A DNA stretch of 64,000 bases from Opitutales bacterium (GCA_007133065.1 SLNJ01000016.1:1-64000), one strand, 5' to 3'. Positions 35,190 through 44,602 are shown, numbered from the stretch's first letter. Notes: a model not told the origin generated them from the letters alone. Numbers and translations: made by a program.

Positions 35190-37559
35190 ATGCAAATCGA
35201 GTGGAGCGGCCGCACGGTGAGACTCAGTGTACGCGAGCTCGCCGAGTTCGATCCGGTGCCGGCGCATCCCGAGCGGCGCGGACAGCGTAACCGTTCCCGC
35301 CTCGCAGCCGGCCAACTCTGGCACAGGGAGATGCAGGCCATCGCGGACGCTGAAACGGACCGGGTGTTGTTCGAGCAGACCATGCGCGGACGTATCCATG
35401 CCCACCGCTGGACGTTTGACCTGCACGGACGGGTCGACCAGGTCGTTCACCGGAAGACGGATCTCCTGTTCCGGGAAGTGAAGAGCACGAGCCACCCACT
35501 GCCCGTGCCCCCGGACGAACTCCAGGCGCGGTATCCACACTACTTCCGGCAATTGGGAATCTACCTGGCGATGGGATCGCTCGACCCGGATTACGGGCGT
35601 CATCCGCTTGCGGGTGAACTCCTCTTCGTCGACATCCGCGATGGCGTGACCCAGATCGTGCCGATCAATCGCAATCAATTCACCGAAACCGATATCTGCC
35701 GGCGAATTGCCGGGTATCTGGAAGCCGGTCGAAGCTTGCGCAGGGCCGCGAGCGGCGCCCGCCCGCGGCCGGCGTTCCCCCGGTGGCGCGAGGGCCAGGA
35801 ACCGGCTCTCGACCGCCTGCGCGCGGCGTTCCAGGACGGCGGGAAGTCGATCCACTTGTTCGAAGCGCCAACCGGATTCGGCAAGACCGGCCTGGTCCTG
35901 CAGGCCGCACTCGAGTCGCTTCAAGCCGGCCGGGTTGAACGCATCCTGTACGCGAGCTCCAAGGGCAGCGGGCAGGACACGGTGCTCCAGCACCTCGACG
36001 GCATGCTCGATCCGGAGAACGGTCCACGGTACTATCGGATGCAGAGCCGACAGGAACACCGGCTCCGTTGCCCGCTCCCGCATTGTGGGCGGCGCGGCGA
36101 CTGTTACGAAGGGTTGACAGAGGCATGGAATCGCAATGATCGATCGCTCTGGGAGCTGATTCACGGCGGCAGCCCGGCGCGCGAGCAGATTTTCGAGTTC
36201 AGCGAACAGACCCGGATCTGCCCCTACGAAATATCCCGGGGCATCCTCGACCTCTCAGAGATCTGGATCGGCGACTACAATTACATCTTCAATCCCGGAA
36301 GCCGGCACGTCTTCGAAGCATGCCCCACATTCGATCCGGGGAAATCCCTGCTCATTCTCGATGAAGCCCATAACCTCGCGGAACGGGTGGCCCAGGCCTG
36401 GTCCTTTGTCTGCTGGCACGAAACATGGGTGAGCCTCAGTGGTGCAGCCCAGTTTGGCGGCTTTCCCGAGCCCCTGCGCGAGGCGATCGACGGCATCGTC
36501 GCATTCCTTGCTCAAGCCGGCGGTCGCGGCACCCTGTCCGGCGCGCGGCGATACGAGTGGATCGACCTCCTCGAGACCCTTGTCCACCGCCTCGACGACG
36601 GTGCGCCCGACCTGATCGAGGAGAACTGGGATCCGCTCTGGGAGTGCTTCCCAATGCTCAACCTCCTCAAGCATCCAGAGATGGATTCCCTCCTTTGGAG
36701 CACGAAACCCGGAGTTCTGCACCTGAGCTGCCTCGACGCAGCACCGGAAATTGCCGAGACGTTGCGCGATTACCGCTGCGTCCTCGCCATGTCCGCAACC
36801 CTCCCCCCATCCGACGACCTCACCCGGCAGTGGGGTACGGCTCGATCCGAATGCACCGTCCTCACCGGCGACGCCCCCTGGCGCGCGCACGCATACGAGG
36901 TGGGAATCGATGTGCGCGCCGATACCCGCTTGCGGTATCGCGATCGGCACTATCCGCTGACCGCCCGGACTGTGCTGAACCTCTCCGAGGCCTCGGCGCA
37001 ACCGATCGTCGTCTTCTTTTCCTCGTACCGCTACGCCGGCGCGGTTGATGAGTATATCCAAGTGATCGCACCCGGGTTCCCAACCGCCCTGCAACCGCGC
37101 GGACTCGAGACCGCCGCCCGCAATGCATTCCTCGATCAGTCCCTGCTCTCCGCGCGCGCCCTCCTGCTCGTTCTCGGAGGGAGTTTTGCCGAAAGCATCG
37201 ACCGGCTCGGGGAGTATGTGGACACCGTCCTGGTGGTCGGTCCCGCTCTCCCCGAAGTCAACCCGGTCCAGGAGTCACGAATGCGGCGCCTCGACGCCGC
37301 GGATCGGGACGCAGCCTTTCGCGAGGTGTTCATCCTGCCCGGCATCACGAAAATCAACCAGGCGCTGGGTCGTTTCGTTCGTGAGCCCGGACAAAAAGCC
37401 CGGGTCGTCCTGCAGGACCGCCGCTTCGCAGAGACTCCCTACCGCGACCTGCTAGCCCCGGAATACCGGAACGCCACCATCATCCGGAACGACGACCAAC
37501 TGACCGCGTGGATCGCGGCCGGCATCACCCGGGCCGAAGAAAACCGATTGCACGACTGA
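35190..37559 (+). CDS. Fusion of RecB/Cas4-type PD-(D/E)XK nuclease domain with XPD/DinG-like Fe-S helicase
   Basis: 789 aa from ATG 35190; upstream in-frame codons overlap recO and look like shadow. Residues 1-185 show the RecB/Cas4 nuclease pattern: H45, D83 (GRVDQ), E96-V-K98, and Q121-x3-Y125. Residues about 195-789 are an SF2 DEAH helicase: Walker A APTGFGKT (226-233), four cysteines C294, C299, C305, C344 placed like the XPD/DinG 4Fe-4S cluster, DEAH (391-394), AMSATLPPS and a motif VI-like QALGRFVREPGQ. It is probably a 5'-3' DNA helicase with linked nuclease for repair. Gene order recO-helicase supports DNA repair. Confidence 0.8.
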   Translation: MQIEWSGRTVRLSVRELAEFDPVPAHPERRGQRNRSRLAAGQLWHREMQAIADAETDRVLFEQTMRGRIHAHRWTFDLHGRVDQVVHRKTDLLFREVKSTSHPLPVPPDELQARYPHYFRQLGIYLAMGSLDPDYGRHPLAGELLFVDIRDGVTQIVPINRNQFTETDICRRIAGYLEAGRSLRRAASGARPRPAFPRWREGQEPALDRLRAAFQDGGKSIHLFEAPTGFGKTGLVLQAALESLQAGRVERILYASSKGSGQDTVLQHLDGMLDPENGPRYYRMQSRQEHRLRCPLPHCGRRGDCYEGLTEAWNRNDRSLWELIHGGSPAREQIFEFSEQTRICPYEISRGILDLSEIWIGDYNYIFNPGSRHVFEACPTFDPGKSLLILDEAHNLAERVAQAWSFVCWHETWVSLSGAAQFGGFPEPLREAIDGIVAFLAQAGGRGTLSGARRYEWIDLLETLVHRLDDGAPDLIEENWDPLWECFPMLNLLKHPEMDSLLWSTKPGVLHLSCLDAAPEIAETLRDYRCVLAMSATLPPSDDLTRQWGTARSECTVLTGDAPWRAHAYEVGIDVRADTRLRYRDRHYPLTARTVLNLSEASAQPIVVFFSSYRYAGAVDEYIQVIAPGFPTALQPRGLETAARNAFLDQSLLSARALLLVLGGSFAESIDRLGEYVDTVLVVGPALPEVNPVQESRMRRLDAADRDAAFREVFILPGITKINQALGRFVREPGQKARVVLQDRRFAETPYRDLLAPEYRNATIIRNDDQLTAWIAAGITRAEENRLHD

Positions 37560-37587
37560 GAGATTTCCTGCACAAACGAGATTCGTT

Positions 37588-38124
37588 ATGCCATCCGAAC
37601 GACGCATCGAAGCCGATGAAGTGCAGAAAGCCATCGAAAAGATGGTCGTGGACATCGCATCCCGGCACAAACATACAGACCCCCTGTATATCGTCGGGAT
37701 CGCCGATGGGGGCCTCACCCTCTCCCGGCGTCTGCAGGCCGGACTGGAGGAACGTCTCGGGCGGGAGATTCCATGCGGGATCGTGAACATCACGTTCCAC
37801 CGCGATGACATCGGACTCAAACCGATCCCGAAGATGTTCATCAAAACGGACCTCCCCTTCTACCTCGATGACTCCGCGGTGATCCTCGTCGACGATGTTC
37901 TGTTCTCCGGACGCTCGGCACGCGCCGCACTCAACGAGCTCTTTGACCAGGGTCGCCCCGATCGCGTCGAGCTCGCCGTCCTCTGCGATCGCGGCAACCG
38001 GAGGCTTCCGATTCAACCCGATTACGTGGGCTTGACCGTCGAGACAACTCCCCGACAGAATGTCCGGGCCTCGCTCTCCAATACCATTTCGACCGCCGAC
38101 CAAATCAGCATCTATTCCGAATGA
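37588..38124 (+). CDS. pyrR: PyrR-type bifunctional pyr regulator/uracil phosphoribosyltransferase
   Basis: 178 aa, normal PyrR length. The PRPP-binding loop VILVDDVLFSGRSARAAL (about 96-113) and VGIADGGLTLSRRL match PyrR, as does ITFHRDDIGL. In Bacillus it binds pyr mRNA with UMP to attenuate transcription, and it also has weak UPRTase activity. It overlaps pyrB by 4 bp. The gap of 28 bp behind the helicase gene leaves no room for a leader attenuator, so regulation here may work differently. Confidence 0.92.
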   Translation: MPSERRIEADEVQKAIEKMVVDIASRHKHTDPLYIVGIADGGLTLSRRLQAGLEERLGREIPCGIVNITFHRDDIGLKPIPKMFIKTDLPFYLDDSAVILVDDVLFSGRSARAALNELFDQGRPDRVELAVLCDRGNRRLPIQPDYVGLTVETTPRQNVRASLSNTISTADQISIYSE

Positions 38125-39080
38125 CAGACCACCAAGCCTGGACGCGCAAGGACCTGATTACCATCGAAGACCTCAGTCGTGAGGAACTGGAGGCAATTTT
38201 CAGCATGGCGGCCGCGTTCAAGGAAACGCTCACCCGCAGCCAGAAGAAACTCCCTTCGCTTCGGGGAAAAACAATCGTGAACCTGTTCCTTGAACCGAGC
38301 ACCCGTACGCGTGTCGCCTTCGAGATCGCGTCCAAACGCCTCAGCGCAGACGTGGTCACCATCACCTCCCAGGCGAGCAGCCTCGTCAAAGGCGAAACGC
38401 TGCGCGATACGGCGTTGAACATCCAGTCCCTCAACGCCGACCTCCTCGTCATCCGGCACAGCGCCCCAGGATCCCCCCTCTACCTCTCGCGCCTGCTCCG
38501 GATCCCGGTTATCAACGCGGGGGACGGCGCCCACGAACACCCGACTCAGGCCCTCCTCGACACCTTCACACTCCGGGAAAAACTCGGCAATCTCCAGGGG
38601 AAAAAGGTGACCATCCTGGGTGACATCCTGTTCAGCCGGGTCGCGCGCAGCAATATCTGGGCTCTGCGCAAACTGGGCGCTGACGTCACGCTCGCCGGAC
38701 CCGCCACCCTCGTACCAAAGACGTTCGAGAGCCTCGGCGTCACCGTGCTGCACGACCTCAAGAGCGCCCTGGCCGACGCCGACGCAATCATGCTCCTGAG
38801 GATACAACACGAACGCCAGAGCGCCATTCATTTTCCTTCGCTCGGCGAGTACACCAGCATGTTCGGGCTGAACAAGCGCCGCGCCGCATGGCTCAAACCC
38901 GATGCCATCATCATGCACCCCGGCCCGATCAACCGAGGCGTCGAAATCGATTCCGATCTCGCCGATTCCGACCGCTCCGTGATCCTGGAGCAGGTGACCA
39001 ACGGAATCGTGTGCCGCATGGCGGTGCTCCTCCTGTGCGCCAGCACACAGGCCATTTCCCAGCAACCCGACACAGCATGA
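38121..39080 (+). CDS. pyrB: Aspartate carbamoyltransferase catalytic subunit
   Basis: 319 aa. Joins carbamoyl phosphate and aspartate, the first committed step of pyrimidine synthesis. The carbamoyl-phosphate loop LEPSTRTRVAFE, the SSLVKGETLRDT loop, DGAHEHPTQALLDT and MHPGPINRGVE are all intact. No pyrI regulatory subunit gene is adjacent. It is joined by ATGA overlaps to pyrR before and pyrC after, so the three form one coupled unit. Confidence 0.96.
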   Translation: MTDHQAWTRKDLITIEDLSREELEAIFSMAAAFKETLTRSQKKLPSLRGKTIVNLFLEPSTRTRVAFEIASKRLSADVVTITSQASSLVKGETLRDTALNIQSLNADLLVIRHSAPGSPLYLSRLLRIPVINAGDGAHEHPTQALLDTFTLREKLGNLQGKKVTILGDILFSRVARSNIWALRKLGADVTLAGPATLVPKTFESLGVTVLHDLKSALADADAIMLLRIQHERQSAIHFPSLGEYTSMFGLNKRRAAWLKPDAIIMHPGPINRGVEIDSDLADSDRSVILEQVTNGIVCRMAVLLLCASTQAISQQPDTA

Positions 39081-40381
39081 GCGATGTACTCTGGATCAGA
39101 AACGGTCGCGTGGTCGACCCCGCGAACCATCGGGACGAACCGGGGGATCTCTTCGCGGTCGACGGCCTCCTCGTTGAAAGCCTGTCGCGCGCACAGAAGA
39201 AATCCGCGCGGGTGATCGATGCCGCGGGGCTCGTGGTCGCACCCGGGTTCGTCGATATCCACGTTCATCTGCGCGAGCCCGGCCAAACCCACAAGGAAAG
39301 CATTGCGACCGGATCCCGAGCCGCCGCTGCAGGCGGATTTACGACCATCGTTTGCATGCCCAACACGGCGCCTCCCGCGGATAACGTCGGAACGATCCAA
39401 CAGATTCAGGATGCGATTCGTCGCGATGCCGTGGTGAACGTCCATCCCACAGGATGCATCACACGCAATATGGCCGGCGAGGCTCTCGCGAATATCGGTT
39501 CGCTCCGCAAGGTGGGAATCGTAGCCATCACCGACGACGGCCGGTGCGTTCAGAACAATGAGATCATGCGACGAGCGCTCGAGTACGCGCACATGTTCAA
39601 CCTGCCCGTCATGGATCACTGCCAGGATGCAAGCCTCACCGAAGAGGCGGTCATGAACGAAGGATGCTGGTCGCTGCGACTCGGACTCAAGGGGTGGCCG
39701 AATGCGGCCGAGGATATCATCGTCAGCCGCAACACGATTCTCGCAGCATACACCCAAGCCAGCATACACATGCAACACATCAGTTCGCGGTACGCTGTCT
39801 CCCTGATACGACGCGCCAAGGCCCGGGGGATCCCCATCTCGGCCGAGGCCAGCCCGCATCATATCGCGTTGACCGACGAATCATGCCGCTTCTATGATAC
39901 CAACTTCAAAATGAACCCGCCGGTACGCGAGGAGATCGACCGCCAGGCTATCATCGAGGGGCTTCTCGATGGCACACTCGATTGCATCGCAACCGATCAC
40001 GCCCCTCACACCGATTACGAAAAGGATATGGAGTTCGACCGCGCACCGTTCGGGGTGATCGGGATGGAGACCGCACTCGCGGTCAGCCTGGAGAATCTCG
40101 TGCACGCCGGGCACTGCGACCTCCCATTCCTCATCTCCCTCATGACCGCGAAGCCCTCGCAGATCCTGAGACTCGGGAAAGGAACCCTCAGCCCGGGCGC
40201 AGAAGCCGACATCTGCGTTTTCGATCCGGACGAGAGTTGGGTCGTCGATTCCGACCGCTTTCAAAGCCGATCCGCGAACTGCCCGTGGAACGGGCAGCGC
40301 CTGCGCGGCCGAGCCCGTTTCACGCTCGTCCGGGGCCGCCTCGTCTGGGACGGACAACAGATCCTCGACCCGGATGGATGA
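39077..40381 (+). CDS. pyrC: Dihydroorotase
   Basis: 434 aa from ATG 39077, which overlaps the pyrB stop by 4 bp; the frame is open upstream but that is pyrB in another frame. A type I/class-II-sized amidohydrolase. Metal motif DIHVHLREPGQTHKE, CMPNTAPPADN, later metal His residues and ATDHAPHT with the catalytic Asp are present. It closes carbamoyl aspartate to dihydroorotate. It overlaps the CPBP gene by 8 bp. Confidence 0.96.
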   Translation: MSDVLWIRNGRVVDPANHRDEPGDLFAVDGLLVESLSRAQKKSARVIDAAGLVVAPGFVDIHVHLREPGQTHKESIATGSRAAAAGGFTTIVCMPNTAPPADNVGTIQQIQDAIRRDAVVNVHPTGCITRNMAGEALANIGSLRKVGIVAITDDGRCVQNNEIMRRALEYAHMFNLPVMDHCQDASLTEEAVMNEGCWSLRLGLKGWPNAAEDIIVSRNTILAAYTQASIHMQHISSRYAVSLIRRAKARGIPISAEASPHHIALTDESCRFYDTNFKMNPPVREEIDRQAIIEGLLDGTLDCIATDHAPHTDYEKDMEFDRAPFGVIGMETALAVSLENLVHAGHCDLPFLISLMTAKPSQILRLGKGTLSPGAEADICVFDPDESWVVDSDRFQSRSANCPWNGQRLRGRARFTLVRGRLVWDGQQILDPDG

Positions 40382-41237
40382 TCGTCCGGTTCAGCCGTTG
40401 AGCCTGGATGACCCGGTGCTTGTGGTATACCTGGGGGCATTGATCCTCTTCTCGCTGCTGTGCTGCGCACGCCTGCTCTCACATTGGTCGCATCCCGCAA
40501 TCCGTCGACTGCGGGTGCACCCATGGAGAATCGGTTGGATCGACTTCGCGATCTTTATCTGGATCGCCTTCTGCTGGACGATTCTTTCGCAAGCGGTGGT
40601 CGACTTCATCCCCGGAGCCGCCCCGGCGCCGGACGAAACAATTTCCCCGACGGTCATTCTGATTACCGGAATGATTATGCAGGGCGGCCTGATCGTTCTC
40701 TTTCTCCTTTATCGGTTGTTCTTCTGGCAGCTGTTCCAGGATCCGATCAACTCCGTCGCCATTCCGCTGCACGCGGCGGCACGCAAGGGAATCTTCTACT
40801 TCCTGGGATTCTTCCCTCTCATCTGGATCGTGGGACTGGCCTGGATGCTCGTTGCCTCACTGCTGGAAGGCCAGGGCATCGGAATTCCCATGGAGTCCCA
40901 GGAGATCGTCGAGTATTTCCAGGAAACCCGTGAAACACTTCAGCTGGTCGGACTGGTTCTGCTCGCAACAATCCTCGCTCCACTCGCCGAAGAGCTGATC
41001 TTTCGTGCCGGGATCTACCGTTTTTTGAAGGGACGGTTGCGTCCGTTTCCGGCTATGCTCGTCAGCTCGATACTGTTCTCGTTCGCCCATATGAACCTCA
41101 TGAGCTTCCCCTCCCTGGTTGCAGTGGGTATTTTCCTCTGCCTGGCCTACGAGTGGAGCGGAGACATCAAGGTGCCGATCTTCTTCCACGCGGTTTTCAA
41201 CCTGAACTCCATCGTCCTGCTCCTCCTGCAAAACTGA
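40374..41237 (+). CDS. CPBP family intramembrane metalloprotease
   Basis: 287 aa with about seven hydrophobic helices. The CPBP (Abi/CAAX-type) motifs are visible: EE-x3-R in APLAEELIFRAGIYR, FxxxH in SSILFSFAHMNL, and the C-terminal HAVFNLNS. These motifs build a metal site inside the membrane. Substrates unknown; related proteins process prenylated proteins or bacteriocins. It begins 8 bp inside the pyrC 3' end, so it is co-transcribed with the pyrimidine genes, though there is no evident functional link. Confidence 0.9.
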   Translation: MDDRPVQPLSLDDPVLVVYLGALILFSLLCCARLLSHWSHPAIRRLRVHPWRIGWIDFAIFIWIAFCWTILSQAVVDFIPGAAPAPDETISPTVILITGMIMQGGLIVLFLLYRLFFWQLFQDPINSVAIPLHAAARKGIFYFLGFFPLIWIVGLAWMLVASLLEGQGIGIPMESQEIVEYFQETRETLQLVGLVLLATILAPLAEELIFRAGIYRFLKGRLRPFPAMLVSSILFSFAHMNLMSFPSLVAVGIFLCLAYEWSGDIKVPIFFHAVFNLNSIVLLLLQN

Positions 41238-41296
41238 TCCGGAGCACTCCCCAGCCGTGAAACGTAACACCGTGTCGCTGTCATCGCGAACGAAAG

Positions 41297-42277
41297 ATGA
41301 ACCCCTTCCACAACGATCCTTCCCGCACGGTCGCCTCGATCCATGAAGGTGCGCTCCTGCACCACATCCGGACGTGGCTCGGGGATTCCGCACCGCCGTC
41401 GCCGCATGGCATGGGGGACGACGTTGCCGTGTTGCCCGCACGCTCCGATCCGGCGAACCTCATCACCGTCGACACCCTGGTGTATCAACGGCATTTCGAT
41501 GAGAGTCTCGCACCTGCGGAGGCCGGCGCCAAGCTCCTCAAACGCAATCTGAGTGATCTCGCCGCCATGGGGGGAACGCCGCTGGACGCCGTAACCGCGC
41601 TCTTTCTTCCATCGAACACCCGCCTGGATTGGCTTGAATGTTTCACGCGCGGCCTCGCCGCTTGCGCCGTCGAGTGGGGTGTCGCCGTCGCCGGCGGCGA
41701 CCTGACGGAAACCGACGACTGCCTCGGCGCCGCCCTCACACTCACCGGCCATGCACCGGATCCTCTCCTGCGCACGGGCTCGGTCCCGGGCGACCGGATC
41801 TGGGTCACCGGCGCGCTCGGTGGCAGCATTTTCGGGGGACACGCCAGATTCACCCCCAGGCTCCGCGAAGGGTGGTTTCTCACGGAATGGCGCCCGTGGC
41901 TGCATGCCGTGATTGATCTCTCCGACGGGTTGGGCAAAGATCTGCCCGCAATTCTCCCATCCGGCGCGGCCGCCCGAATCAACCTCGACGCCATCCCGAT
42001 CTCACCTGATGCACACCGTCGTGCGCGATCGAGCGGACGCCCTCCCCTGCATCACGCATTCACCGACGGCGAAGACTATGAATTGCTTTTCACCACAGAC
42101 CGAGAACTCGATCCAGACACCTTCAAGAAGGCGTGGCGCACACGCTTTCCCGATCTCGCCATCGATTGCATCGGTGAGATCACGGCGGGTGAATCGACGG
42201 GGGCGATGCTGAATGCCGAAACCGGCGAGCCCCTGGAAGGCCTTTCGGGTTATGAGCATTTTCGAGGAACTCCGTAG
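41297..42277 (+). CDS. thiL: Thiamine-monophosphate kinase
   Basis: 326 aa. Phosphorylates thiamine monophosphate to the active cofactor TPP. Family motifs: GMGDDVAVLP near residue 39, VDTLVYQRHF, LLKRNLSDLAAMGGTP (metal/ATP loop), VIDLSDGLGKDLP and DGEDYELLFT. The 3' end overlaps the tsaE start by 26 bp. No TPP riboswitch is visible in the 59-bp gap before it. Confidence 0.95.
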   Translation: MNPFHNDPSRTVASIHEGALLHHIRTWLGDSAPPSPHGMGDDVAVLPARSDPANLITVDTLVYQRHFDESLAPAEAGAKLLKRNLSDLAAMGGTPLDAVTALFLPSNTRLDWLECFTRGLAACAVEWGVAVAGGDLTETDDCLGAALTLTGHAPDPLLRTGSVPGDRIWVTGALGGSIFGGHARFTPRLREGWFLTEWRPWLHAVIDLSDGLGKDLPAILPSGAAARINLDAIPISPDAHRRARSSGRPPLHHAFTDGEDYELLFTTDRELDPDTFKKAWRTRFPDLAIDCIGEITAGESTGAMLNAETGEPLEGLSGYEHFRGTP

Positions 42278-42698
42278 CACCATCGTGAGCCAGGGGCCCG
42301 GGGAGACCGCGGCGACAGCCGAGCGGTTTGCCGCAGCCCTCCCGCCCGACGCGACCGTTTGTCTGCAAGGCGTTCTCGGCAGCGGCAAAACGACCTTCGT
42401 GCGGGGAATGGCCAGAGCGTGGCGGATCGCCGATCCCGTAACGAGTCCTACCTACAACATCTTCAACATCTACCAGGGAACACGACAACTGCTCCATTGC
42501 GACGCGTTCCGCCTGAACGATCCGGGCGAAATGGAGACGCTCATGATTGAGGAATTTCTCCGCTCGCCGTATTGCCTCGTCGTCGAGTGGCCGGAGCATG
42601 CCGCGGCGTTCCTTTCGGAGAAACGCTGGACGCTCCAGCTGTGCTGCAAGAGCGAACAGCTCCGGACCATCACCCTACTCCCCGATCCGGCGACGTAG
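42252..42698 (+). CDS. tsaE: tRNA threonylcarbamoyladenosine biosynthesis ATPase TsaE
   Basis: 148 aa from ATG 42252, chosen because MSIFEELRSTIVSQG starts the family-like region. Walker A GVLGSGKT (40-47), SPTYNIFNIYQG and LLHCDAFRL are typical, and VVEWPEHA is the conserved late motif. TsaE works with TsaB/TsaD to make t6A37 in ANN-decoding tRNAs. Coupled to thiL by overlap; thiL-tsaE neighbours occur elsewhere. The 3' end overlaps a convergent gene by 29 bp. Confidence 0.94.
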   Translation: MSIFEELRSTIVSQGPGETAATAERFAAALPPDATVCLQGVLGSGKTTFVRGMARAWRIADPVTSPTYNIFNIYQGTRQLLHCDAFRLNDPGEMETLMIEEFLRSPYCLVVEWPEHAAAFLSEKRWTLQLCCKSEQLRTITLLPDPAT

Positions 42699-44496
42699 CC
42701 GACGCACCCGGATCCACGCTCTCGGCCTCCTTTTCGAATGAGTCGGCACCCGCTTCCAGCCGATCAACAGTCGAGTCGGCGGCGGCATCCGATTCCGGCG
42801 TATCGGGCGTCTCAGGCGTATCCGCAGCGCAGTCCGCATCCTTCGATTGCGACTCGCCCCCCTCCTGCGCCGGATCACCGGCATTCGACCGCGGGTCCGC
42901 CGGCTGCGGCGCAAACAACCGCCCGTCGCTGTACTCGATCACATACCCTTCCGAGAGCAACCATCGCAGGTCCATACGGAGTTGGTTGAGCCGTTTGGTC
43001 TCGTCCGGCGAAAGCCGTGGCTCGGCTGCCGAAGGCTCCGCAATACGATCCCCGGCGTCCGGGGTTGCCTCCCCGCCGGATCCAGCACCCGAGGGGGCTG
43101 GCGGGTCCGTGCCGCCCGGCGGACCTTCCACTGCTGATTCCGACGAACCCACGGCGGCAGACTCGGCGGACGCGGACGACAAACCGAGGTACCGCTCGGG
43201 CAGGTCCGATGCCGGAATATCCGGATGCTGTTCGATAAACGTGATCAAGGATTGCACGGAATCCGCAAAATCCTGCCCGGAATCACGGAAACGCCGTTTT
43301 ACAGCACAGACGTACGAAACACCCTTTGCCCCCTTCTTATAGATCGCAAAATTCAGGCGCCGCAGGCGCCCGCGCAGGTGATTTGCTGTCTCCAGCGGAA
43401 ACCGCATCTGGTGCTCGTGAGCGGCTACAACCGAGCGACGAATATCCGAGCGTTCGGGAAGGAGCTCCAGGTGCCTGCCAGAGAAACGGGCGGAGTCGGT
43501 CTCGCGCACCATCATGTCCCGATGATGGCGGAGCAGATGAAACTGTGCACTTTCCGGATTGTCGAACACCGTGCCGGCGCCGGAGAGTTCAGCGCGGACC
43601 GTATACCGCGTCTGGCGGGTCATCTTTTCCAGCCAGGCATCGATCTGCTCCTGCTCGCGCAACGACTCCACAGAGGACAGAAAACGCTCGTACGGGACGT
43701 GGGCCACGTTGGCCACGTAATGCTGGTGGAGCAACGCCTGATAACGGTGGTAGTTCGGAGGCCCGAGCAGCTCGCCCGTGAGCCCGCAACGGTTAACCAC
43801 CTGGAAACTCCCCTTCGGGGGCTCCACTTCTGCCGTTTCGATTTCGAAGAAACGATCCATGTAGTGCGCGAAGACGTGCTGACGCGCTTCCTCCTCGGTT
43901 CGAAATGGAAGCCCGTCCGGCTGCGATACAAAGAACGGACGCGCCGCCCCGTCCTCCGCGGGAATCGGCCGCACGAACACAACAAATCGTTCCGGCTTGT
44001 CGAGAATCAGACGAGCAAGCTCGAACAGCTCAAAGGTGCGAAACGATGCCTTGATCGCCCGTGTCAGCACCTTGAATGGGGCTTCCTCCGCGAAAAACTG
44101 AACCGTGCACGTGGGACGAAACGGCACCGATCGCTGTGCCGGCCCCTGCCGGGACTCCCCTCGGGCACCCCGGTCACTGCGCCGTCCGCGCGGACGCGCT
44201 CCCTCCGGATTCCGGGTCTGCTCCCGCCTGCCGGAACCTGGGCGATCGCCTTCGCCCCCGCTCTCGCGCCCCCCCCGCTCCCGGGTGCGCTCGGACGGGC
44301 TCTTTGATAGCGTGCTCCAGCGCGGACCCAGCGACAATCCATCCAGCGCGCTGAGGTCGATTCCGGAATCGGCGGACGATTGTTTCTTGTCTGACGAATC
44401 TTCGCCCATAGGTGAACCATTGAGAAGGAGGTGTGAGAAATCGGGGGAGACTTCTTCGCCAATCAGCCTGAAATCCGCAAGCAGGTCAAGATCCAT
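42670..44496 (-). CDS. 608-aa protein of unknown function with R/G-rich and acidic disordered regions
   Basis: I do not recognise a named family. Start ATG 44496 is supported by GGAG 8 nt upstream. Residues 1-60 form a small N-terminal segment; 65-122 are low complexity, rich in Arg, Gly, Glu, Ser (RGG/RxR style, as in RNA-binding tails). A folded core at 125-432 contains FRTFELFELARLILDKPERF-type and VVNRCGLTGELLGPPNYHRY-type segments, each split by loops, then GVSYVCAVKRRF. A Ser/Pro/Ala linker (438-490) leads to a small winged-helix-like piece (502-530, LRWLLSEGYVIEY...GRLFAP) and an acidic tail. No signal peptide. Possible RNA/ribosome-associated factor, by composition only. Confidence 0.75.
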   Translation of the reverse strand: MDLDLLADFRLIGEEVSPDFSHLLLNGSPMGEDSSDKKQSSADSGIDLSALDGLSLGPRWSTLSKSPSERTRERGGRESGGEGDRPGSGRREQTRNPEGARPRGRRSDRGARGESRQGPAQRSVPFRPTCTVQFFAEEAPFKVLTRAIKASFRTFELFELARLILDKPERFVVFVRPIPAEDGAARPFFVSQPDGLPFRTEEEARQHVFAHYMDRFFEIETAEVEPPKGSFQVVNRCGLTGELLGPPNYHRYQALLHQHYVANVAHVPYERFLSSVESLREQEQIDAWLEKMTRQTRYTVRAELSGAGTVFDNPESAQFHLLRHHRDMMVRETDSARFSGRHLELLPERSDIRRSVVAAHEHQMRFPLETANHLRGRLRRLNFAIYKKGAKGVSYVCAVKRRFRDSGQDFADSVQSLITFIEQHPDIPASDLPERYLGLSSASAESAAVGSSESAVEGPPGGTDPPAPSGAGSGGEATPDAGDRIAEPSAAEPRLSPDETKRLNQLRMDLRWLLSEGYVIEYSDGRLFAPQPADPRSNAGDPAQEGGESQSKDADCAADTPETPDTPESDAAADSTVDRLEAGADSFEKEAESVDPGASATSPDRGVG

Positions 44497-44602
44497 CCCG
44501 ATCTCTCCGGTAGAAAAGATCCGCAGCCTCGCATAATTATGCTTGAAACCGCCGGTGTTTCCTTTTTCGCTGCAGCCTTTCCCCGGAAACTTCGGAATTC
44601 GT

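Noticed and set aside
34674-36164. 496-codon antisense frame across recO and the helicase gene
   Set aside because: Overlaps two supported genes, and its composition is typical of complementary-strand shadow.
41238-41296. TPP riboswitch before thiL
   Set aside because: The gap is only 59 bp and shows no TPP-aptamer core sequences.
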